Shown piece after piece: positions 39,372 to 50,490 of a stretch of 64,000 bases of DNA (positions are counted from its first letter, which is position 1; each line of letters opens with the position of its first letter). Under the pieces are notes generated by a model. It was not told where the DNA came from. It saw only the letters and a program-made list of their open reading frames with translations, and ran no database searches. Both the position numbers and the translations under genes were made by a program. The DNA is from Xylocopa sonorina (lineage: Eukaryota > Arthropoda > Insecta > Hymenoptera > Apidae). The stretch is taken from contig NW_027490234.1 in assembly GCF_050948175.1 (NCBI RefSeq), positions 496,001 through 560,000 of the forward strand, read 5' to 3'.

Positions 39372-41963
39372 CTCATTTCGATGATTCATGGTAAGATATA
39401 ATATGATTTGCGAAGTGTCATGTATTCCTCGTCTACACTTCAAAGGAATGTAAATGCGACACTTCCTTGCTAGGAAATAGCGTCTGCAGATGTCTAGGTA
39501 TCGTAGCAATAGAGTTCTAATTCTTCTTAAAACGCGATATCGCATCTCATTTCTATGTTTCATGGTAAGATATAATATGATTTGCGAAGTGTCATGTATT
39601 CCTCGTCTACACTTCAAATGAATGTAAATGCGACACTTCCTTGTTAGGAAATATCGTCTGCAGATGTCAAGGTATCGTAGCAATAGAGTTCTAATGCTTC
39701 TTAGAACGCGATATCGCATCTCATTTTTATGTTTCATGGTAAGATATAATATGATTTGCGAAGTGTCATGTATTCCTCGTCTACACTTCAAATGAATGTA
39801 AATGCGACACTTCCTTGCTAGGAAATAGCGTCTGCAGATGTCTAGGTATCGTAGCAATAGAATTCTAATGCTTCTTAAAACGCGATATCGCATCTCATTT
39901 CTATGTTTCATGGTAAGATATAATATGATTTGCGAACTGTTATGTATTCCTCACCTACACTTCAAATGAATGTAAATGCGACACTTCCTTGCAAGGAAAT
40001 AGCGTTTGCAGATGTCTACGTGTCGTAGCAATGGAGTTCTTATGATTATTAAAACACGATATCGCATCTCATTTCTATGTTTCATGGTAAGATATAATAT
40101 GATTTGCGAAGTGTTATGTATTCCTCGTCTACACTTCAAATGAATGTAAATGCGACACTTCCCTGCTAGGAAATAGCGTCTGCAGATGTCTAGGTATCGT
40201 AGCAATAGAGTTCTAATGCTTCTTAAAACGCGATATCGCATCTCATTTCTACGTTTCATGGTAAGATGTAATATGATTTGCGAAGTGTCATGTATTCCTC
40301 GTCTGCACTTCAAATGAATGTAAATGCGACACTTCCTTGTTAGGAAATAGCGTCTGCAGATGTCTAGGTATCGTAGCAATAGAGTTCTAATGCTTCTTAG
40401 AGCGCGATATCGCATCTCATTTCTACGTTTCATGGTAAGATGTAATATGATTTGCGAAGTGTCATGTATTCCTCGTCTACACTTCAAATGAATGTAAATG
40501 CGACACTTCCTTGCTAGGAAATAGCGTCTGCAGATGTCTAGGTATCGTAGCAATAGAGTTCTAATGCTTCTTAAAACGCGATATCGCATCTCATTTCTAT
40601 GTTTCATGGTAAGATATAATATGATTTGCGAAGTGTCATGTATTCCTCGTCTACACTTCAAATGAATGTAAATGCGACACTTCCTTGCTAGGAAATAGCG
40701 TCTGCAGATGTCTAGGTATCGTAGATATAGAGTTCTAATGCTTCTTAAAACGCGATATCGCATCTCATTTCTATGTTTCATGGTAAAATATAATATGATT
40801 AGCGAAGTGTCATGTATTCCTCGTCTACACATCAAATGAATGTAAATGCGACACTTCCTTGCTAGGAAATAGCGTCTGCAGATGTCTAGGTATCGTAGAT
40901 ATAGAGTTCTAATGCTTCTTAAAACGCGATATCGCATCTCATTTCTATGTTTCATGGTAAGATATAATATGATTTGCGAAGTGTCATGTATTCCTCGTCT
41001 ACACTTCAAATGAATGTAAATGCGACACATCCTTGCTAGGAAATAGCGTCTGCAGATGTCTAGGTATCGTAGATATAGAGTTCTAATGCTTCTTAAAACG
41101 CGATATCGCATCTCATTTCTATGTTTCATGGTAAGATATTATATAATTTGCGAAGTGTTATGTATTCCTCGTCTACACTTCAAATGATTGTAAATGCGAC
41201 ACTTCCTTGCAAGGAAATAGCGTTTGCAGATGTCAACGTATCGTAGCAATGGAGTTCTTATGATTCTTAAAACACGATATCGCATCTCATTTCTATGTTC
41301 CATGGTAAGATATAATATGATTTGCGAAGTGTTATGTATTCCTCGTCTACACTTCAAATGAATGTAAATGCGACACTTCCTTGGTAGGAAAGAGCGTTTG
41401 CAGATGACCACCTATCGTAGCAATAGAGTTCTAATGCTTCTTAAAACGCGATATCGCATCTCTTTTCTATGTTTCATGGTAAGATATAATATGATTTGCG
41501 AAGTGTAATGTATTCCTCGTCTACACTTCAAATGAATGTAAATGCGACACTTCCTTGCAAGGAAATATCGTTTGCAGATGTCTACGTATCGAAGAAATAG
41601 AGTTCAAATGCTGCTTAAAACGAGATATTGCATCTCATATCTATGTTTCATGATAAGATATAATATTCATTGCGAAGTGTTATGCATTCCTCGTCTACGA
41701 TTCAAATGAAAGTAAATGCGACACTTCCTTGCAAGGAAATAGCGTTTGCAGATGTCTACGTGTCGTAGCAATAGAGTTCATATGATTCTTAAAACGCGAT
41801 ATCGCATCTCATTTCGATGTTTCATGGTAAGATATAATATGATTTGCGAAGTGTCATGTATTCCTCGTCTACACTTCAAAGGAATGTAAATGCGACACTT
41901 CCTTGCTAGGAAATAGCGTCTGCAGATGTCTAGGTATCGTAGCAATAGAGTTCTAATGCTTCT
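39372..41963. repeat. 14-monomer duplication, copy 2 (partner 37110-39371)
   Basis: Carries one extra monomer relative to copy 1 at about 40220-40395 (CTTAAAACGC...TTGTTAGG...CTTAGAGCGC), so either this copy gained or copy 1 lost a monomer in register. Confidence 0.85.
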
Positions 41964-42624
41964 TAAAACGCGATATCGCATCTCATTTCTACGTTTCATG
42001 GTAAGATGTAATTTGATTTGCGAAGTGTTATGTATTTCTCGTCTACACTTCAAATGAATGTAAATGTGACACTTCCTTGCAAGGAAATATCGTTTGCAGA
42101 TGTCTACGTATCGAAGCAATAGAGTTCAAATGCTTCTTAAAACGAGATATTGCAACTCATATCTATGTTTCATGATAAGATATAATATTCATTGCGAAGT
42201 GTTATGCATTCCTCGTCTACGATTCAAATAAATGTAAATGCGACACTTCCTTGCTAGAAAATAGCGTCTGCAGACGTTTAGGTATCGTAGCAATAGAGTT
42301 CTAATGCTTCTTAAAACGCGATATCGCATCTTATTTCTATGTTTCATGGTAAGATATAATATGATTTGCGAAGTGTCATGTATTCCTCGTCTACACTTCA
42401 ATTGAATGTAAATGCGACACTTCCTTGCTAGGAAATAGCGTCTGCAGATGCCTAGGTATCGTAGCAATAGTGTTCTAATGCTTCTTAAAACGCGATATCG
42501 CATCTCATTTCTATGTTTCTTGGTAAGATATAATATGATTTGCGAAGTGTCATGTATTCCTCGTCTAAACTTCAAATGAATGTAAATGCGACACTTCCTT
42601 GCTAGGAAATAGCGTCTGCAGATG
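41930..42624. repeat. 4-monomer tandem duplication, copy 1 (partner 42626-43309)
   Basis: Offset 696 bp (4 x 174). Shared rare variants: GATGTAATTTG, TTCAAATAAATG, CTGCAGACGTT, GTTTCTTGGTAAG and CTCGTCTAAACTTC. This copy is clean and shows what the scrambled second copy should look like. Confidence 0.87.
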
Positions 42625-42625
42625 T

Positions 42626-43309
42626 CTAGGTATCGTAGCAATAGAGTTCTAATGCTTCTTAAAACGCGATATCGCATCTCATTTCTACGTTTCATGGTAA
42701 GATGTAATTTGATTTGCGAAGTGTTATGTATTTCTCGTCTACACTTCAAATGAATGTAAATGTGACACTTCCTTGCAAGGAAATATCGTTTGCAGATGTC
42801 TACGTATCGAAGCAATAGAGTTCAAATGCTTCTTAAAACGAGATATTGCAACTCATATCTATGTTTCATGATAAGATATAATATTCATTGCGAAGTGTTA
42901 TGCATTCCTCGTCTACGATTCAAATAAATGTAAATGCGACACTTCCTTGCTAGAAATAGCGTCTGCAGACGTTAGGTATCGTAGCAAATAGATATACAAG
43001 CTGCCTTCTTAAAACGCAAATCGCATATTATTCTATGTTAAGGTAAAAGAATATATTGCGAAGTGTCATGTATTCCTCGTCTACTCAATTCATGAAGTGT
43101 AAATGCGACATCGTCATCCTGCTATAATACGTCTGCAATCCTTAATATCGTAGCTATAGTGTTCTAATGCTTCTTAAAACGCGATATCGCATCACATTTC
43201 TATGTTTCTTGGTAAGATATAATATGATTTGCGAAGTGTCATGTATTCCTCGTCTAAACTTCAAATGAATGTAAATGCGACACTTCCTTGCTAGGAAATA
43301 GCGTCTGCA
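42626..43309. repeat. 4-monomer tandem duplication, copy 2, damaged
   Basis: Matches 41930-42624 at its two ends but is scrambled in the middle (about 42950-43165), so the offset falls from 696 to 689 bp. It ends where CGTAGCTATAG replaces CGTAGCAATAG. Confidence 0.85.
42950..43165. other. Scrambled, indel-rich monomer patch
   Basis: The only stretch where monomers lose base-to-base alignment. Compared with the clean paralogue at about 42254-42476 it shows homopolymer shortening (TAGAAATAG for TAGAAAATAG, CGTTAGG for CGTTTAGG), then many small indels and substitutions (GCAAATAGATATACAAGCTG, CGCAAATCGCATATTATTC, CGACATCGTCATCCTGC). The net length change is -7 bp. The pattern resembles unpolished long-read error more than biological divergence, since neighbours on both sides are clean. 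A damaged but real sequence cannot be excluded. Confidence 0.85.
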
Positions 43310-45772
43310 GATGTCTAGGTATCGTAGCTATAGAGTTCTAATGCTTCTTAAAACGCGATATCGCATCTCATTTCTATGTTTCATGGTAAGATATAATATG
43401 ATTTGCGAAGTGTCATGTATTCCTCGTCTACACTTCAAATGAATGTAAATGCGACACATCCTTGCTAGGAAATAGCGTCTGCAGATGTCTAGGTAACGTA
43501 GATATAGAGTTCTAATGCTTCTTAAAACGCGATATGGCATCTCATTTCTATGTTTCATGGTAAGATATTATATAATTTGCGAAGTGTTATGTATTCCTCG
43601 TCTACACTTCAAATGAATGTAAATGCGACACTTCCTTGCAAGGAAATAGCGTTTGCAGATGTCTACGTATCGTAGCAATGGAGTTCTTATGATTCTTAAA
43701 ACACGATATCGCATCTCATTTCTATGTTTCATGGTAAGATATAATATGATTTGCGAAGTGTTATGTATTCCTCGTCTACACTTCAAATGAATGTAAATGC
43801 GACACTTCCTTGCAAGGAAATATCGTTTGCAGATGTCTACGTATCGCAGCAATAGATTTCTAATGCTTCTTAAAACGCGAAAGCGCATCTCATTTCTATG
43901 TTTCATGGTAAGATATAATATGATTTGCGAAGTGTCATGTATTCCTCGTCTACACTTCAAATGAATGTAAATGCGACACTTCCTTGCTAGGAAATGGCGT
44001 CTGCAGATGTCTAGGTATCGTAGCAATAGAGTTCTAATGCTTCTTAAAACGCGATATCGCATCTCATTTCTATGCTTCATGGTAAGATATAATATGATTT
44101 GCGAAGTGTCATGTATTCCTCGTCTACACTTCAAATGAATGTAAATGCGACACTTCCTTGCTAGGAAATAGCCTCTGCAGATGCCTAGGTATCGTAGCAA
44201 TAGTGTTCTAATGCTTCTTAAAACGCGATATCGCATCTCATTTCTATGTTTCATGGTAAGATATAATATGATTTGCGAAGTGTCATGTATTCCTCGTCTA
44301 CACTTCAAATGAATGTAAATGCGACACTTCCTTGCTAGGAAATAGCGTCTGCAGATGTCTAGGTATCGTAGCTATAGAGTTCTAATGCTTCTTAAAACGC
44401 GATATCGCATTTCATTTCTGTGTTTCATGGTAAAATATAATATGATTTGCGAAGTGTCATGTATTCCTCGTCTACACTTCAAATGAATGTAAATGTGACA
44501 CTTCCTTGCAAGGAAATATCGTTTGCAGATGTCTACGTATCGAAGCAATAGAGTTCAAATGCTTCTTAAAACGAGATATTGCAACTCATATCTATGTTTC
44601 ATGATAAGATATAATATTCACTGCGAAGTGTTATGCATTCCTCGTCTACGATTCAAATGAATGTAAATGCGACACTTCCTTGCTAGGAAATAGCGTCTGC
44701 AGATGTCTACGTATCGTAGCAATAGAGTTCATATGATTCTTAAAACGCGATATCGCATCTCATTTCTATGTTTCATGGTAAGATACAATATGATTTGCGA
44801 AGTGTCATGTATTCCTCGCCTACACTTCAAATGAATGTAAATGCGACACTTCCTTGCAAGGAAATAGCGTCTGCAGATGTCTACGTATCGTAGCAATAGA
44901 TTTCCAATGCTCCTTAAAACGCGATATCGCATCTCATTTCTATGTTTCATGGTAAGATATAATATGATTTGCGAAGTGTCATGTATTCCTCGTCTACACT
45001 TCAAATGAATGTAAATGCGACACTTCCTTGCTAGGATATAGCGTCTGCAGATGTCTAGGTATCGTAGCAATAGAGTTCTAATGCTTCTTAAAACGCGATA
45101 TCGCATCTCATTTCTATGTTTCATGGTAAGATATAATATGATTTGCGAACTGTTATGTATTCCTCACCTACACTTCAAATGAATGTAAATGCGACACTTC
45201 CTTGCAAGGAAATAGCGTTTGCAGATGTCTACGTATCGTAGCAATGGAGTTCTTATGATTATTAAAACACGATATCGCATCTCATTTCTATGTTTCATGG
45301 TAAGATATAATATGATTTGCGAAGTGTTATGTATTCCTCGTCTACACTTCAAATGAATGTAAATGCGACACTTCCCTGCTAGGAAATAGCGTCTGCAGAT
45401 GTCTACGTATCGAAGAAATAGAGTTCAAATGCTGCTTAAAACGAGATATTGCATCTCATATCTATGTTTCATGATAAGATATAATATTCATTGCGAAGTG
45501 TTATGCATTCCTCGTCTACGATTCAAATGAAAGTAAATGCGACACTTCCTTGCAAGGAAATAGCGTTTGCAGATGTCTACGTGTCGTAGCAATAGAGTTC
45601 ATATGATTCTTAAAACGCGATATCGCATCTCATTTCGATGTTTCATGGTAAGATATAATATGATTTGCGAAGTGTCATGTATTCCTCGTCTACACTTCAA
45701 AGGAATGTAAATGCGACACTTCCTTGCTAGGAAATAGCGTCTGCAGATGTCTAGGTATCGTAGCAATAGAGT

Positions 45773-45786
45773 TCTAATTTCTAATG
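45773..45786. other. 7-bp tandem duplication TTCTAAT
   Basis: Reads GAGTTCTAATTTCTAATGC, seven bases longer than GAGTTCTAATGC; the sequence TTCTAAT is present twice. The left part resembles the CTAATTCTTC monomer type and the right part the ATTTCTAATGC type, so it could be an out-of-register join by microhomology. It restores the phase lost at the 43-kb patch. Confidence 0.9.
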
Positions 45787-46453
45787 CTTCTTAAAACGCG
45801 ATATCGCATCTCATTTCTACGTTTCATGGTAAGATGTAATTTGATTTGCGAAGTGTTATGTATTTCTCGTCTACACTTCAAATGAATGTAAATGTGACAC
45901 TTCCTTGCAAGGAAATATCGTTTGCAGATATCTACGTATCGAAGAAATAGAGTTCAAATGCTGCTTAAAACGAGATATTGCATCTCATATCTATGTTTCA
46001 TGATAAGATATAATATTCATTGCGAAGTGTTATGCATTCCTCGTCTACGATTCAAATGAATGTAAATGCGACACTTCCCTGCAAGGAAATTGCGTTTGCA
46101 GATGTGTACGTATCGAAGCAATAGAGTTAAAATGCTTCTTAAAACGCGATATCGCATCTCATTACTATGTTTCATGGTAAGATATAATATGATTTGCGAA
46201 GTGTCATGTATTCCTCGTCTACACTTCAAATGAATGTAAATGCGACACTTCCTTGCAAGGAAATAGCGTTTGCAGATGTGTACGTATCGTAGCAATAGAG
46301 TTCTTATGATTCTAAAAACGTAATAACGCATCTCATTTCTATGTTTCATGGTAAGATATAATATGATTTGCGAAGTGTCATGTATTCCTCGTCTACACTT
46401 CAAATGAATGTAAATGCGACACTTCCTTGCTAGGAAATAGCGTTTGCAGATGT

Positions 46454-46466
46454 CTACGTATCGTAG
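46454..46466. repeat. Inverted repeat CTACG-TAT-CGTAG (variant monomers)
   Basis: Five-base arms around TAT in monomers carrying TGTCTACGTATCGTAG. The alternative TCTAGGTATCGTAG breaks one arm pair, and the GAAG form (CTACGTATCGAAG) breaks another. It is therefore a polymorphic dyad across the array, unlike the TTCCT-N4-AGGAA dyad, whose arms are mostly kept. Confidence 0.7.
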
Positions 46467-46500
46467 CAATAGATTTCTAATGCTTCTTAAAACGCGAAAG

Positions 46501-47196
46501 CGCATCTCATTTCTATGTTTCATGGTAAGATATAATATGATTTGCGAAGTGTCATGTATTCCTCGTCTACACTTCAAATGAATGTAACTGCGACACTTCC
46601 TTGCTAGGAAATAGCGTCTGCAGATGTCTAGGTATCGTAGCAATAGAGTTCCAATGCTTCTTAAAACGCGATATCGCAACTCACTTCTATGTTTCATGGT
46701 AAGATATAATATGATTTGCGAAGTGCCATGTATTCCTCGTCTACACTTCAAATGAATGTAAATGCGATACTTCCTTGTTAGGAAATAGCGTCTGCAGATG
46801 TCTAGGTATCGTAGCAATAGAGTTCTAATGCTTCTTAAAACGCGATATCGCATCTCATTCCTACGTTTCATGGTAAGATGTAATATGATTTGCGAAGTGT
46901 TATGTATTTCTCGTCTACACTTCAAATGAATGTAAATGTGACACTTCCTTGCAAGGAAATATCGTTTGCAGATGTCTACGTATCGTAGCAATAGATTTCT
47001 AATGCTTCTTAAAACGCGAAAGCGCATCTCATTTCTATGTTTCATGGTAAGATATAATATGATTTGCGAAGTGTCATGTATTCCTCGTCTACACTTCAAA
47101 TGAATGTAAATGCGACACTTCCTTGCTAGGAAATAGCGTCTGCAGATGTCTAGGTATCGTAGCAATAGAGTTCTAGTTCTTCTTAAAACGCGATAT
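46501..47196. repeat. 4-monomer tandem duplication, copy 1 (partner 47197-47979)
   Basis: Offset 696 bp; about 783 bp match in all (46501-47283 with 47197-47979). Shared rare variants in order: AATGTAACTGCG, ATCGCAACTCACTTC, GAAGTGCCATG, CATTCCTACG, GCGAAAGCGC and GTTCTAGTTCTTC. I noticed no difference between the two until the block ends at AATGTAAATGCG. Confidence 0.9.
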
Positions 47197-47979
47197 CGCA
47201 TCTCATTTCTATGTTTCATGGTAAGATATAATATGATTTGCGAAGTGTCATGTATTCCTCGTCTACACTTCAAATGAATGTAACTGCGACACTTCCTTGC
47301 TAGGAAATAGCGTCTGCAGATGTCTAGGTATCGTAGCAATAGAGTTCCAATGCTTCTTAAAACGCGATATCGCAACTCACTTCTATGTTTCATGGTAAGA
47401 TATAATATGATTTGCGAAGTGCCATGTATTCCTCGTCTACACTTCAAATGAATGTAAATGCGATACTTCCTTGTTAGGAAATAGCGTCTGCAGATGTCTA
47501 GGTATCGTAGCAATAGAGTTCTAATGCTTCTTAAAACGCGATATCGCATCTCATTCCTACGTTTCATGGTAAGATGTAATATGATTTGCGAAGTGTTATG
47601 TATTTCTCGTCTACACTTCAAATGAATGTAAATGTGACACTTCCTTGCAAGGAAATATCGTTTGCAGATGTCTACGTATCGTAGCAATAGATTTCTAATG
47701 CTTCTTAAAACGCGAAAGCGCATCTCATTTCTATGTTTCATGGTAAGATATAATATGATTTGCGAAGTGTCATGTATTCCTCGTCTACACTTCAAATGAA
47801 TGTAAATGCGACACTTCCTTGCTAGGAAATAGCGTCTGCAGATGTCTAGGTATCGTAGCAATAGAGTTCTAGTTCTTCTTAAAACGCGATATCGCATCTC
47901 ATTTCTATGTTTCATGGTAAGATATAATATGATTTGCGAAGTGTCATGTATTCCTCGTCTACACTTCAAATGAATGTAA
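47197..47979. repeat. 4-monomer tandem duplication, copy 2
   Basis: Near-perfect tandem partner of the preceding block, therefore recent. The 788-codon open frame over this region owes part of its length to this duplication. Confidence 0.9.
47886..47895. repeat. 10-bp palindrome GCGATATCGC at the monomer junction
   Basis: A perfect 10-bp palindrome present in most monomers of both domains. Known variants seen in the window: GCGAAAGCGC (hairpin form, right domain), GCGAAGGCGC, GATAACGC, GATGTCGC, and GAGATATTGCATCTC, in which the symmetry moves to GAGAT/ATCTC arms. The recurring presence of a dyad here, in different sequences, is the notable point. Function unknown. Confidence 0.85.
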
Positions 47980-48061
47980 ATGCGACACTTCCTTGCTAGG
48001 AAATAGCGTCTGCAGATGTCTAGGTATCGTAGCAATAGAGTTCTAATGCTTCTTAAAACGC
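47888..48061 (+). repeat. Reference monomer (matches the common type)
   Basis: One 174-bp unit, chosen because it matches the commonest base at nearly every position I compared. Taken to start at GATATCGCAT, it contains in order: an A/T-rich stretch with GGTAAGATATAATATG, the phrase ATTCCTCGTCTACACTTC, the dyad TTCCT-TGCT-AGGAA, the PstI-type site CTGCAG, TCTAGGTATCGTAG, and CTTCTTAAAACGC leading into the next GATATC. Composition is 65 G+C of 174 and about 8 CpGs by hand count. The GATATC (EcoRV-type) site occurs once per unit in most monomers, so an EcoRV digest should give a 174-bp ladder. Confidence 0.9.
47989..48002. repeat. 14-bp dyad TTCCT-N4-AGGAA
   Basis: Five-base inverted arms flank a four-base centre. 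The centre varies (TGCT, TGCA, CGCT, TGTT, TGGT, TGAA, TTAA, TGTA, TCCA, TTCT all occur) while the arms are usually kept. With TGCA or TTAA the whole 14 bp is a perfect palindrome. Exceptions with broken arms exist, for example CGCTACTAAA near 2291 and 13610, and TGCAAAGAAA near 2466. It could be a protein-binding dyad or a cruciform seed; neither is shown by sequence alone. Confidence 0.8.
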
Positions 48062-49564
48062 GATATCGCATCTCATTTCTATGTTTCATGGTAAGATATA
48101 ATATGATTTGCGAACTGTTATGTATTCCTCGCCTACACTTCAAATGAATGTAAATGCGACACTTCCTTGCAAGGAAATCGCGTTTGCAGATGTCTACGTA
48201 TCGTAGCAATGGAGTTCTTATGATTCTTAAAACACGATATCGCATCTCATTTCTATGTTTCATGGTAAGATATAATGTGATTTGCGAAGTGTTATGTATT
48301 CCTCGTCTACACTTCAAATGAATGTAAATGCGACACTTCCTTGGTAGGAAATAGCGTTTGCAGATGTCTACGTGTCGTAGCAATAGAGTTCATATGATTC
48401 TTAAAACGCGATATCGCATCTCATTTCGATGTTTCATGGTAAGATATAATATGATTTGCGAAGTGTCATGTATTCCTCGTCTACACTTCAAATGAATGTA
48501 AATGCGACACTTCCTTGCTAGGAAATAGCGTCTGCAGATGTCTAGGTATCGAAGAAATAGAGTTCAAATGCTGCTTAAAACGAGATACTGCATCTCATAT
48601 CTATGTCTCATGATAAGATATAATAATCATTGCGAAGTGTTATGCATTCCTCGTCCACGATTCAAATGAAAGTAAATGCGACACTTCCTTGCAAGGAAAT
48701 AGCGTTTGCAGATGTCTACGTGTCGTAGCAATAGAGTTCATATGATTCTTAAAACGCGATATCGCATCTCATTTCTATGTTTCATGGTAAGATATAATAT
48801 GATTTGCGAAATGTCATGTATTCCTCGTCTACACTTCAAATGAATGTAAATGCGACACTTCCTTGCAAGGAAATAGCGTTTGCAGATGTCTAGGTATCGT
48901 AGCAATAGAGTTCTAATGCTTCTTAAAACGCGATATCGCATCTCATTTCTATGTTTCATGGTAAGATATAATATGATTTGCGAAGTGTCATGTATTCCTC
49001 GTCTACACTTCAAATGAATGTAAATGCGACACTTCCTTGCAAGGAAATATCGCTTGCAGATGTCTACGTATCGAAGAAATAGAGTTCAAATGCTGCTTAA
49101 AACGAGATATTGCATGTCATATCTATGTTTCATGATAAGATATAATATTCATTGCGAAGTGTTATGCATTCCTCGTCTACTATTCAAATGAATGTAAATG
49201 CGACACTTCCTTGCAAGGAAATAGCGTTTGCAGATGTGTACGTATCGAAGCAATAGAGTTCAAATACTTCTTAAAACTCGATATCGCATCTCATTACTAC
49301 GTTTCATGGTAAGATATAATATGATTTGCGAAGTGTCATTTATTCCTCGTCTACACTTCAAATGAATGTAAATGCGACACTCCCTTGCAAGGCAATAGCG
49401 TTTGCAGATGTGTACGCATCGTAGCAATAGAGTTCTTATGATTCTAAAAACGCGATATCGCATCTCATTTCTATGTTTCATGGTAAGATATAATATGATT
49501 TGCGAAGTGTCATGTATTCCTCGTCTACACTTCAAATGAATGTAAATGCGACACTTCCTTTCTA

Positions 49565-50490
49565 GGAAATAGCGTCTGCAGATGTCTAGGTATCGTAGCA
49601 ATAGAGTTCTAATGCTTCTTAAAACGCGATATCGCATCTCAGTTCTACGTTTCATGGTAAGATGTAATATGATTTGCGAAGTGTTACGTATTTCTCGTCT
49701 ACACTTCAAATGAATGTAAATGTGACACTTCCTTGTTAGGAAATAGCGTCTGCAGATGTCTAGGTATCGTAGCAATAGAGTTCTAATGCTTCTTAAAGCG
49801 CGATATCGCATCTCATTTCTACGTTTCATGGTAAGATGTAATATGATTTGCGAAGTGTTATGTATTTCTCGTCTACACTTCAAATGAATGTAAATGTGTC
49901 ACTTCCTTTAAAGGAAATATCGTTTGCAGGTGTCTACGTATCGAAGCAATAGAGTTCAAATGCTTCTTAAAATGAGATATTGCAACTCATATCTATGTTT
50001 CATAATAAGATATAATATTCATTGCGAAGTGTTATGCATTCCTCGTCTACGATTCAAATGAATGTAAATGCGACACTTCCTTGCAAGGAAATAGCGTTTG
50101 CAGATGTGTACGCATCGTAGCATTAGAGTTCTTATGATTCTAAAAACGCGACATCGCATCTCATTTCTATGTTTCATGGTAAGATATAATATGATTTGCG
50201 AAGTGTCATGTATTCCTCGTCTACACTTCAAATGAATGTAAATGCGACACTTCCTTGCTAGGAAATAGCGTTTGCAGATGTCTAGGTATCGTAGCAATAG
50301 AGTCCTAATGCTTCTTAAAACGCGATATCGCATCTCATTTCTACGTTTCATGGTAAGATGTAATATGATTTGCGAAGTGTTATGTATTTCTCGTCTACAC
50401 TTCAAATGAATGTAAATGTGACACTTCCTTGCAAGGAAATATCGTTGGCAGATGTCTACGTATCGTAGCAACAGATTTCTAATGTTTCTT
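49565..50490. repeat. 13-monomer-offset duplication, copy 1 (partner 51827-52752)
   Basis: Offset 2262 bp (13 x 174). Shared rare variants: ATCTCAGTTCTACG, GTTACGTATTTC, AATGTGTCACTTCCTTTAAAGG, GCAGGTGTC, AAAATGAGATATTG and ATCGTTGGCAG. Part of the block (about 49.74-50.08 kb) also recurs at a 1044-bp offset near 50.79-51.11 kb. Confidence 0.85.

Larger units (their letters stand above)
46017..48383 (-). other. Incidental 788-codon open frame across the array (not called as a gene)
   Basis: The longest open frame in the window, read on the reverse strand from a TTG rather than an ATG. It translates to 13-14 copies of a 58-residue basic repeat containing segments such as YLDICRRYFLARKCRIYIHL and TSQIILYLTMKHRNEMRYRV. 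The length comes from the repeat: 174 = 3 x 58, and this frame has no stop in the common monomer. The same frame is closed dozens of times elsewhere, mainly in diverged-subtype monomers. I see no plausible start context, unique domain, or end that differs from the array. I treat it as non-coding. Confidence 0.85.

Noticed and set aside
42950..43165. Inserted mobile element or gene fragment at the scrambled patch
   Set aside because: The patch can still be followed along the paralogous monomers at 42254-42476 with small indels; no foreign sequence, terminal repeats or target duplication are visible.
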